Positions 36,601-46,800 of a stretch of 64,000 nucleotides of DNA are shown here, one piece after another (positions within the stretch are counted from its first letter, which is position 1; each line of letters starts with the position of its first letter). A program made the position numbers and the translations under genes. The notes under the pieces are model-generated. The model did no database searches. It saw nothing but the letters and a program-made list of their open reading frames with translations, and was not told where the DNA came from. The DNA comes from Pseudomonas paraglycinae (GTDB lineage: Bacteria; Pseudomonadota; Gammaproteobacteria; Pseudomonadales; Pseudomonadaceae), in contig NZ_BQHR01000013.1 in NCBI RefSeq assembly GCF_021601625.1, forward strand, positions 124,001-188,000. Reading direction: 5' to 3'.

Positions 36601-37806
36601 GACCTCGACCACGCGGTCGAACGGCACGTCCTGATGGGCGTGGACGTCGAGCATCTGACCGCGCACCTCGCGCAGCAGCTCGGCGAAGGTTTGCTGCGGA
36701 TTCAGGCGCTGACGCAGCACCAAGGTGTTGACGAAATGGCCGATCAGCGGCTCGACTTCCGGACGATTACGGTTGGCGAACGGCGTGCCGATGCACAGAT
36801 CCTGCTGACCGCTGTGTCGCCACAACAACACAGCCAAAGCACCGAGCAGTACGTTGAACAGCGTGCCTTGGGTCTGCCGGGCCAGCGCCGTGAGTTCACG
36901 CAAGGTGCCGCCATCGACGGAGGAACTGAACGTGGCCCCGACATAGCGCTGCACCAACGGTCGCGGCCGGTCGGCGGGCAGGGTCGACAACAACGGCGCA
37001 TCGTCCAGGGTGCGCCGCCAGTAATCGAGCTGAGCGTCCAGAACCGCACCGCCGACGCGCTGTTGCTGCCAGCAGGCGTAGTCGGCGTATTGCACCGGCA
37101 GCGGCGCAAGCGTCGGGGTTTCGCCACGCAGATAATCGCCGTACAACGTGGCGACTTCGTGCAGGATCACGCCCATCGACCAGCCGTCGGCGATGATGTG
37201 ATGCACGCTGTACAGCCACAGGTATTCATCGTCGGCCACGCGCAGTAACGACGCCCGCAGCAACGGCCCGCTCGCCAGATCGAATGGCGCCCGGGCGTCC
37301 TGCTCGACGGCGGATCGCACGTGCTGCTCGCGGTCTTCGGCAGACAAATGGCGCAAATCCGTTACCGACAACGACAGCGGCATCGATGCATGAACAACTT
37401 GACGCGGTTCACTGTCCACGCTGCAAAACGTCGTGCGCAGGACTTCGTGCCGGGCCACCAATTCGTTCAGCGCTCGTTCCAGCTGAGCCACGTCCAGCCG
37501 TCCCTTGAGCGTCACCGCCGTGGGCACGTTGTAGAACGGGTTGCCGGGTTCCAGTTGATCGAGAAACCACAGTTGCCGCTGCGAGAACGACAACGGCCAG
37601 GACGCGTGCGCGCCGGCACGGCGGGGAATCGCCGCGTCATCGTGCCCGCCGAGCAAGGCGATCAGTTCCTGTTTGTGACGCTTGAGCGCCTGGGTCAGTT
37701 CTTCGGTGAGAAACCCGCGCGGCGCCTTGCAGCGCAGCCTGTCACCGTCCACTTCGAGCACCACGCCATGGCGAGCGAACAACGCCAGCAATTGATCGGC
37801 ATTCAT
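33694..37806 (-). CDS. NRPS-B: docking-C-A-T-TE termination module
   Basis: A 1370-residue single-module synthetase. The first 50 residues (MNADQLLALFARHGVVLEVDGDRLRCKAPRG...) form a TubC-type N-terminal docking domain. Then come C (HHIIADGW at about 203), A (TSGTTGLPKG at about 688), T (GGTSIAAIK at about 1075) and TE (GLSFGG at about 1207). The adenylation residues read D-A-W-V-F-G-V-V-I, close to Leu codes of the DAWMVGAVI kind, so a Leu-like aliphatic residue is likely. Its ATG overlaps the NRPS-A stop (ATGA), and its docking domain probably receives the acidic C-terminal tail of NRPS-A. The TE should release the NRPS-A/NRPS-B peptide by hydrolysis or cyclisation. No epimerase is present, and the C domain looks of the L-L type. 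Confidence 0.92.
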   Translation of the reverse strand: MNADQLLALFARHGVVLEVDGDRLRCKAPRGFLTEELTQALKRHKQELIALLGGHDDAAIPRRAGAHASWPLSFSQRQLWFLDQLEPGNPFYNVPTAVTLKGRLDVAQLERALNELVARHEVLRTTFCSVDSEPRQVVHASMPLSLSVTDLRHLSAEDREQHVRSAVEQDARAPFDLASGPLLRASLLRVADDEYLWLYSVHHIIADGWSMGVILHEVATLYGDYLRGETPTLAPLPVQYADYACWQQQRVGGAVLDAQLDYWRRTLDDAPLLSTLPADRPRPLVQRYVGATFSSSVDGGTLRELTALARQTQGTLFNVLLGALAVLLWRHSGQQDLCIGTPFANRNRPEVEPLIGHFVNTLVLRQRLNPQQTFAELLREVRGQMLDVHAHQDVPFDRVVEVVNPQRDPGHSPLFQVMLVLQNTPGNAVQMPGLELAPYGTSSATAKFDLAFEWVEREGRLDLLVEYNTDLYDIATIQRLSGHYRHLLEQIAADAKQPINALPLMNEAERQQVLVDFNRTAPLTQAVPCVHQLVEAQAASNPQACAVVFEGESLSYAELNARANRLARHLRTLGVGPDVRVAVCIERSLELPVALLAVLKAGGAYVPLDPDYPLGRLSHMLGDSTPAVLLTLGSAHAILRQAVQGSTWEAPILDLEQDAASWASLPADNLDPRNVGVTPDHLAYVIYTSGTTGLPKGAMVAHRGLSNLLLWCLQVCGEAGAMLHKIPFGFDASAWETFWPLATGGRLVIARPGGHYEPAYLAREVREQQVTALVFVPAMLQLFLEVDEVSQCTSLTDVFSGGGELPPALARRFQEHLPHARLHNVYGPTETTVINSIWTLEPGAEVPARQLPIGRPISNNRFYVLDDRDEPVPVGVTGHLHIGGVGVARGYLGLAQLSAERFIDNPFVAGDRLYRSGDLARYRPDGQLEFLGRNDFQVKLRGVRLELGEIEARLEAFPGIRSAVVLMVGEAAQDQRLVACCVVAEPVDEAAVHAHLATTLPRAVIPGSYLWLDALPLTANGKVDRAALTALADEEMVNRQVNLSSPRDHIELALYQIWKSLLLAPQIGIRDNFFNVGGTSIAAIKMAHEISQQFAVEVPVRVVLSYPTIEALGGWLRVGANPALAQSNLIEFRRGSGQHNVVCIHPAGGTAFCYLSLAKVLPDETGVYGVQSPGLNPGESTEPTVEAMAEAYLCQIEPLTQQPLILTGLSFGGLVAYEMARRLTATGHRQVTVVLLDTQGSDDPGFREQIGTVDMAEFRDKLVRFNGMYPGIEDAQVERYFNIYNHNRLAMAAYECAPRGGRVVLIQAREDFSRHQLHELRAFWRRRAGRGYLAKLVSGGHWDMLESAEIHRVSQIIRRELQRFDAQEAK

Positions 37807-40800
37807 ACTTCGAACTCCTCCATGTCTTCGTCGTCCAGGCTTGCGGTCACAGGCTCGATGGCAAACGCCTCGACCGGCGCGCGGTGTTGTTCATCGGCCG
37901 TGCGCAGCCCGCCGATCATCGAATAGATCAATTCATGGCTCGGCCCGAGGTCGAACAGCGTCGTCAGTTGTTGTTCCTCGACCGAGCCAGTGCCGCACAG
38001 ACCCAGACCGTGCTCGACGGCGGTCATGCTCAGCAACTGGGCCATCGCCCCGCTTTCGATGTGGCAGAAATCGCGGCTGCGCTCGCCATACAGCGGGCGA
38101 ATCGCGGCCATGTCGGCGATGAAGAACAGCGAGAACGCGGCGTTCTCGTACACCGGTCGGTTGACGAAATAGTCGTAGGTGTCCGGGTCGAGCGCTCCGC
38201 TCTGGAGCGCCAGCAGACGATGCTGGCGGGGATCGTAGTAATACGCGCCGCCGGGCACGCCGAGCACGCGATCCGGCTTGACGTAGAGGTACGCCTGAAT
38301 CGGGTAAAGGCCACCCGCCGACGGGAACTGGTATTTCACTTCGCCGTCGAGTTGTCCTTGAGCCAGCGCCGCCAGTACATGGGCAAAGGCCTGGGCGGCG
38401 ATCGGTTGCAGGTCGTATTGACGCACCGAGCGGTAATCGCTCAAACGCCGGGCGAAGGCCGGGTCTTGCGGCAGATCCAGTGCCACTGCCGGCAAGGCTT
38501 GAGCGAAGTCGCGGCGTCCACGTTGTTCGGCCTTGAACTGCGCCCGTTGCTGTGGATCCTCGATGATGTCCTGCACGGGCTCCGGTGCCTGCTGCACGTT
38601 GCCGAGCAGATCCTGACGCGCCCGGTTCTGGCGGTACATGCCAAGCAGATGCAGCAACGTCGGCTGGGCCAGCAGTTGCGCCACGTGCGGGCGGAACTGC
38701 AAGGCGCCGGACAAGGCGTTGCTGATCCTGACGATATCGATCGACGTTGCGCCCAGATTCAGCAGGTTGGCGTTGGCGGCGATGGATTCGCGCTTGAGCA
38801 CGCCCTGCACGATTTCCACCAGCCGCTGTTCCTGCGGGCCGTCGACTTCCAGCGCCGGCCCTTGCTCCTCGACTTGCTCAGGCTCCGGCAGGCGTTTCTT
38901 GTCGACCTTGCCGTTGGACGACAACGGCCAGGCCTCGACGAACGTGAACGACGGCGGAATCATGTAGGCCGGCAGCTTGTCGCTCAGGTACGCGCTGAAA
39001 TCGCTGGCCTGCAACGCCGGATCGGCCTTGAGCACGTAGCCCGCCAGACGTTTCTCGCCCAGCGTGCTGCCAAGAATCCGCACCACCGCGCTCTGCACGC
39101 CGGGATGGCGATTGAGCGCGGCTTCGATCTCGCCCAGCTCGATGCGATAACCCTGGACCTTGACCTGATTGTCTTCGCGACCGAGGAATTCGATGTTGCC
39201 GTCGGGCAGCAAACGGCCCAGGTCGCCGGTGCGATACAGCCGTTCGCCGGTCAGTGGATGATTGAAGAAACTGCCCGCGCTGAGTTTTTCATCGCGCCAG
39301 TAACCTTTCGCCAGACCGATGCCGCCGATGTACAACTGCCCCGCAACCCAGGTCGGGCGCACTTGCAGCGCTTCATCCAGCACGTAGAAACGCTGATGAT
39401 CGAGGGCCTTGCCGTAGGGAATGCTCCGCCAGGCCGGGTCGACGTGCTTCACCGGATAATAGATCGACCAGATCGACGCCTCGGTGGCGCCGCCCAGGCT
39501 GATCAACTGCAAGTCCGGCTGCAAGGCCCAGGCCCGCTCGGGCAGGGTCAATGGAATCCAGTCGCCGGACAGCATCGCCACCCGCAGGCTGGCGGGCAAC
39601 GTGCCGCCCTCGCCCTCCACGTACTCGACCAGCATGCCGAGCAGCGCCGGCACCGAGTTCCACAGGCTGACGTGATGACGCTTGATCAATTCGAGCCAGT
39701 GCGCCGGATCGAGGGTCAGTTGCGGGTCGAGGATGACCACCGCCGCGCCCACCGCCAACGTGCCGAAGAAGTCATAGACCGATAGGTCGAAGCTCAGCGA
39801 CGAGATCGCCAATACACGGTCGTTGGGGCCGACGGCAAAGCGCCGGTTGATGTCGAGCAAGGTGTTGACCGCGCCGCGATGGTCGATCACCACGCCTTTC
39901 GGCTGACCGGTGGAGCCGGAGGTGTAGATCACGTAAGCGAGGTCGCTTTCGTTCACCTGCACCGGTTGCAGTGGCAGTTCATCGTTCGAGACTTCATCGG
40001 TGACCGCGATGGCCGTGACCTGCGCCGGCCATTCGATCCTGTCGAGCAGCGCCGGTTGGGTCAGGGCCAGACTCGCCTCGGCCCGCTCCAGAATATGCCG
40101 CAGCCGTTCCGCCGGTTGCGTCGGCTCGATCGGCAGGTAAGCGCCGCCGGCATACAGAATCGCCAGCGTTGCAACCACTTGTTCCCAGCCGCGCTCCATC
40201 ACCACCGCGACCAAGCGGTTCGGCAGCACGCCCTGTGTTTGCAATCGGGCGCCGAGTTGTCGGGCCTCAAAGCGAAGCTGGGCGTACGTCAGCTGTCGCG
40301 TGCCGATCACCGCCAGTGCGTCCGGTGTGGCTAGGGCCCGACGGTCGAACAGTTCGTGCATCAACGGCAGCGTTTGCTGATGGTCGACCGGTGCCGGCAA
40401 TCGCGCCTGCGGCAGCAGTTGTGGCGTGTTTGCGCCCCAGGCCGCCGGCTCGCAGAGGCTGTCGAGCAGGGTGTTATAGGCGACGAACATCTGCTCGATC
40501 ATGCCTTGCGGGAACAGTTCGTCGATGCTGTCCCAGTTGAACAACAGGCGTCCTTCCAGCTCCAGCAACGTGTGGTCGAGCCACACTTGCGGGGTCTGGG
40601 TGATGCTGTGCATGTGCCTGGCGTTCAACGCGTCGGCGAGGTTGAACTCGGCCAACTCCGGCGCCGCTTCCGACAGTGTGCTGTTGAACACGATCGGCAT
40701 CGCCGTCTGCTGCACGCCCCGGGCCTGGGACAATTCGCGCAGCACCCGCACGCCGCTGACCACCGAATGGTCGATGTCGCGCCACAGTTGCGCCTGCACC

Positions 40801-43800
40801 GCGCGGGCCTTGTCGGTGAAACTCTGCGAACCGTCGATGCCGACTTCCAGCAGCACCAGCGAGGTGAAGTCGCCGATGATTTCGTCTACATCGGGGTGCA
40901 GCGGCATGCGGTTGAACAGCGGCAGGCTCAGGGTGAAACGCGGCGTGCGGCTCCACAGCGCCAGCACTTCGCTGAACGCGGTCAGCAGCATCACCGACGG
41001 CGTCACCGCAAACTGTTTGGCCACGGCTTTGAGCTGCGTCCACTGCGCCGCCGACATGTCGCGGTCGCGGCGGGTGAAGTGCGGGTTGGCGATGCTTTCG
41101 GGCTGGCGTACCAGCGGCAGGTCCGGCGCAGGGGCCAGTGTGGTCACCCGTTCACGCCAATAGCCCAGCGCTAGCTCGTAGCGGCGGCCATTACGCAGTT
41201 GCTGTTCAGCCAGCACATAGTCGCGGAAAGTCAGGCCCGGTTCCGCCAGTTCCAGGTTCGGATCGACGTAGAACGCCATCAGTTCGCGGGCGAGAATCTG
41301 CGTGCTCGCGGCGTCGACGATCAGCGCGTCGAGGCTGATGTGCAAATGGGTGATGCCGTCATCGAGTAGCGACAGGCTGAACTCGAACAGCGGCCAGCGA
41401 CTGGCGTCCAGCACCTGATGGGACTGGCGTTCGCGGGTCGCTTCCAGCGTGCGCTGCGCCACATCGGCGGGCAAACCGCGCAGATCGCTGCGCGGCATGC
41501 GATAGGTCGGCACCTGCGCCAGCACCTGTTGCGTGCCGTCGCTGAGGAACACCACGCGCAGCATGTCGTGGCGCAGGATCATGCGGTTCAAGGCTTGTTC
41601 GAAACGCTCGGCGTCGAACTCGGGAATGCGCAGTTCTTCGTAACCGTGGGCACTGACGCCACCGAGGCTGACCGTGGCCTCGCGACCGAACCAGTAGGCT
41701 TGCTGGATATCGGTCAGAGGGAACGGTTCATGTCGATTGTCGCGATCCGGTTCGATCTGAATGAACGCCGGTTCAACGCTTTGCTCTTCACGCGACACCT
41801 GCGCCGCCAGATCCAGCAACACCGGGGTCTGGAACAGGCTGCTCAGGGACAGTTGCGCGCCCATGCGCTGGTTGATCGCGTAGATCATCCGCGTCGCCAG
41901 CAGCGAGTGGCCGCCGAGGTCGAAGAAGTTGTCGTGGATGCCGACCCGCTCGCACTTGAGCACTTCGGCCCAGATCTCGGCCATTTGCCGTTCAATGTCG
42001 TTGCGCGGCGCTTCGTAAGTCGCGCCGGCGCTGCGTTCCGGTGCCGGCAGCGCCTGGCGGTCGAGCTTGCCGTTGCGGGTCAGCGGTAATTGCGAGAGCC
42101 GGACCCAGGCACTTGGGATCATGTGTTCGGGCAACTGGCGTTGCAGTTCGGCGCGCAAGAATTCGCTGGTCGCGGAGCCGACCACGTAGGCCACCAGACG
42201 CTTGTCCCCGGCCACGTCTTCACGCAGCAACACGGCGGCTTCCTGCACACCGGGTTGTTGATGCAGCAGGCTGTCGATCTCACCGAGTTCGATGCGGAAG
42301 CCGCGCAGTTTCACCTGTTGGTCGATGCGTCCCAGGTATTGCACGTTGCCGTCGGCCAGGAATGTCGCGAGGTCGCCGCTGCGGTACATCCGCGCGCCCG
42401 GCTCGCCACTGAACGGGTCCGGCAGGAAGCGTTCAGCGGTCAGGTCCGGACGGTTCAGATAGCCACGAGCCAGGCAGGCGCCGGCGATGTACAACTCGCC
42501 CGCCACGCCGACCGGGACCGGATTCAAATGCTCGTCCAGCACGTACAGCCGCGCATTGGCGATGGGACGGCCAATGGGCGGCGCGTCCGGCCAGGATTCG
42601 GCCTCGTTGCAGTCAAGGCTGAACTGGCTGACCACATGGGTTTCGGTCGGCCCGTACTGGTTGTGCAGTTGCGCGCCGCCGAGCCCACGGACAAAGCCGC
42701 GCAGCTCGTCATTGATTTGCAGGGCTTCACCGGCGGTGATGATTTCGCAGCCGCCGGCCGGCATCGGCACACCGGCCTCGGTCAGGCCGGCGAGTTGCTG
42801 CAACACGGCGAACGGCAGGAACGCCCGCTGCACGCCTTCGGCCACCAGGGTCGGGCGCAGCGCGGCGAGATCCTTGCGGCTTTCTTCGGTCATCAGCAAC
42901 AGGCTGCCGCCCTGGCAGAGCGTGCTGCAGATTTCCTGGAACGAGACGTCGAAGTTCAGCGAGGCGAATTGCAGCACGCGTTGCGGTGCCATGGCTTGAT
43001 CGAGCTGCCAGGCGATCAGGTTGTCCAGCGCACGACGGTTGTGGGCCACGCCTTTCGGGCGTCCGGTGGAGCCGGAGGTGTAGAGCACGTAGCCGAGGTT
43101 TTCCGGGCTCACATTGACTTGCGGATCATCCGTCGGGTGTTGCGCCCATTGCGCTGCGTCGGTGTCCAGGCAGCAGATCTTCGCCTCGTTGGCCGGCAGC
43201 CCGGATACCAGGCTCGATTGCGTCAGCAGCAAGGTCGGCGCGGCATCGCTGAACATGAACGCCAGCCGCTCGCTCGGATAAGCCGGGTCGAACGGTACGT
43301 ACGCCGCGCCGGCCTTGAGGATCGCCAGCAGGCCGATGACCATTTGCGGCGAGCGTTCCAGGCACAAGCCGACGCGATGCTCGGGGCCGACGCCTTGTTC
43401 GATCAGGTAATGCGCGAGGCGGTTGGCGGCGCGATTCAGCTCGCCGTAACTCAGCTGCTCACGGTCAGCGAGCAGCGCCACGGCGTCGGGCGTCTGCCGG
43501 GCGTGGGCTTCGAAGCGCGCCACGCAACCGGGCAACGACGCGGTATCCCGGGCGGTGCGGTTCCAGTCATGAACGATCTGCTGGTGTTGCTCGGCGCTCA
43601 GCAGCTTGATCCTCGCCAGCGACTGTTGGCTGTCCTCGACCATCTGCGTCAGCACCCGGCGCAGGTACTCGCCGAACTGCTCGACGGTGTCGCGCTCGAA
43701 CAGGCCCGAGGCATATTCCAGACCACCGACGATCTGCCCGTCGCGCTCACTGAGCGCCAGTTGCAGATCGAACTTGGCCACGTGATGACTGCTCTCGACC

Positions 43801-46800
43801 GTCGTAACGTCCAGCCCGGTCAGCAGCAGGTCGGAATCCTGATCCTGTTCCCAGGCAAACAACACCTGAAACAGCGGACTGTGGGCCAGGCTGCGCGGCG
43901 GGTTGAGCAATTCCACCACTTGCTCGAACGGCAGGTCCTGATGTTCCTGAGCCTCCAGCGCCACTCGCCGCGCCTGTTGCAGCCATTGCGCCACTGACGG
44001 CGTCCCGGACTGAGTCATGCGCAGCGCGAGGGTGTTGACGAAGAAACCGATCAGCCCTTCCAGTTCCTGCTGTGGACGGTTGGCCGATGGCACGCCGATC
44101 ACCACATCGCTGTGCCCCGACAGGCGCGACAGCAGCAGTGAAAAACCGGCCAGCAGAGTCATGAACAGCGTGGTGCCTTGCTGCATGCCCAGGGCTTTCA
44201 GGCGTGCGGTCAAAGCGGCGTCTAAGACCAACGGAACAAAGCCGCCGAGGTAATCCTGCACGGGTGGACGCTTGTGGTCGGTCGGCAATTCCAGCAGCAC
44301 CGGCGCGCCGCTGAGGGTTTCGCGCCAGTAACGGCTCTGCTGCTCCAGCACGTCGCCGGACAGCCATTGCTTTTGCCACACGGCGTAATCCACGTACTGC
44401 ACCGGCAAGGGCGGCAGCGGATCGTCGCGATCCAGCAACGCCGCTGCGTACAGCTGCCCCAGCTCGCGGGTGAGCACGCCCATCGACCAGCCGTCAGAGA
44501 TGATGTGATGCTGGGTCAGCAGCAACACATGGTCATCCGCCGCCAGTCGCAGCAGGCTGACCCGCATCAACGGGCCGCGGCTCAGGTCGAACGGTCTGGC
44601 GCCCTCCTCGTCGATCAAGCGGGTCAGACGCTCTTGCGCATCGTGCCCCTGCACGTCAGTCACCGTCAGCCGGATGCTGTGCGCCGGCGGCGAAACCCGT
44701 TGTCGCCCTTCCCCTTCAACAGCAATGAACGTGGTACGCAGCGCAGCATGGCGCGCCACCAGTTGATTGAAGCTGCGTTCGAGTGCCGGCACGTCCAGCG
44801 AACCGCGCAAACGCAGGTTCAGCGGCATGTGATACGCCGCGTTGCCCCCCTCCATTTGCGCCAGAAACCACAAGCGCTGCTGAGCAGACGACAACGTTTG
44901 CGCGCCCGTGCGTTCAAGGGCCGTGATGGCCGGGCGAGCCGCAGCCTGACTGGCTTGCAGCCGTTCGGCGAACTCCGCCAGAACCGGCGCGGCAAACAGG
45001 GTCGAAGGCGCGACTTCCAGCTCCAGCGCATGACGAACCTGCGCCAGCACGCGCATCACCAGCAGCGAGTGACCGCCGAGGGCGAAGAACTGATCCTGAC
45101 GCCCGACCCGCTCGACGCCGAGCACGTCGGCCCAGATCGCGGCGAGCGCGGTTTCCAGCGAGCCTTCGGGTGCCTGGTATTCCTGCTGATCGAACGCCTC
45201 GGCGTCCGGCGCCGGCAGATTTGGCCGGTCAACCTTGCCGTTGGCGGTCAGCGGCAACGCTTCGAGCCGCACGAAGGCGGTTGGCACCATGTAGTCCGGC
45301 AGACTGGTTTGCAGCTGTTCGCGCAGCGTTCGCGGGCTCAGCGTTGAGTCTGGCTTTTCGCAGTAGTAGGCCACCAGGCGTGGTTCACCGGGACTGTCCT
45401 GGCGCAGCAGCACCACGCTTTCCCGAATACCCGGGATGTCCGCCAGCCGGGTTTCGATTTCCCCCAGTTCCAGACGCAGGCCGCGCAACTTGGCCTGGGA
45501 ATCGTTGCGGCCGAGAAATTCCAGTTGGCCGTCGGCCCGGTAACGCGCCAGGTCACCGGTGCGGTAAATGCGTTCGCCCGCCACGAACGGGCTGTCGAGG
45601 AAACGTTCGGCGGTCAGTTGCGGAAGGTTCAGATAACCGCGCGCCACGCCGACGCCGCCGATGTACAACTCGCCCGCAACACCCTCGGCAACCGGTGCGC
45701 CGTCAACGTCGAGCAGGTAAATCCGGGTATTAGGCAGTGCCCGGCCGATGGGCAGCACCGCGTCGATCTGGCTGTTTTCGGTGAACTCGAAACAGGTGCT
45801 GTCGATGCTCGCTTCGGTCACGCCGTAGGCCTGGACGATCTGCACGCGATCACCGCACAGCCTGCGCAATTGCCGCGCGCTGTGGGCGGTCCAGATGTCG
45901 GAGCCGCAGACCACGGTGCGCAGGAACGACAGGTCGTGGCCGGTCTCTTCGACCCATGCCAACAGCGGATTGAGCAGCGCCGGCACGAAGTCGGCAAAGC
46001 CAATCTGCGCCTCGCGCATCAGGCGATACAGGGCCGGCGGGTCCATCAGGGTGTCCCGTGGGCAGAGCACCAGCGTGCCGCCAAAACCCAGCGAACGGAT
46101 CAGGTCGGCACTGAACACGTCGAAGGAAAAACCGGCCATTTGCAGGTGGTTGATCGGCTCGCCCAAAGCATAGAGCTGCGCCCAGTCGGCGCTCACGGCG
46201 ACCAGTCCGCAGTGCTCGACCATCACGCCTTTCGGGGTGCCGGTGGAGCCGGAGGTGTAGATCACGTAAGCCAGATGTCGGGGTGTCAGGCCGATTGAGT
46301 GAGGATCGAGGTTGTCTGCCGGGAGCGAAGCCCAATCACTGGCGTCGGCCAGATCCAGCAGCGTCGGGGTGGTCGCCGACTGTTCGAGCACCGCCCGCAA
46401 AACACCGCGCGCCTCGCCGTGGGTCAGCACCACCGGCGGTGCGCTGTCGGCCAGCATGTGCGCCAGCCGCGCCTGCGGATAGGCCGGGTCCAGCGGCACA
46501 TAGGCGCCGCCGGCCTTGAGTACCGCAAGTACGCCGACCAACATCTCCAGCGAACGCTCCAGACACAGCCCGACCCGCACGTCCGGCCCGACCCCGAGGC
46601 TGCGCAGGTGATGGGCCAGCCGGTTGGCGCGGGTGTTCAGTTCACGGTAACTGAGCGCCTCCTGCTGCCAGCGTGCGGCGATGGCCTCGGGGTTGCGCAG
46701 CACCTGCGCTTCAAACAGACCGTGCACGCACAGGTCCGCATCGAACGGTTTCAAGGAGCAAACGTCGGGCTGCGCGGGATTCGTCCCACGCAAGGAAGTG

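Noticed and set aside
27383-37248. Very long plus-strand frames (765, 704 and 1192 residues) opposite the NRPS genes
   Set aside because: They are rich in H, R and Q, match no domain and mirror the codon pattern of the minus-strand megasynthases. They are shadows of NRPS-B and NRPS-C.
37884-43997. Plus-strand frames of 633 and 635 residues opposite NRPS-A
   Set aside because: Same reason: antisense to an unbroken A-T-C-A-T-Cy-A-T-Ox protein with all core motifs.
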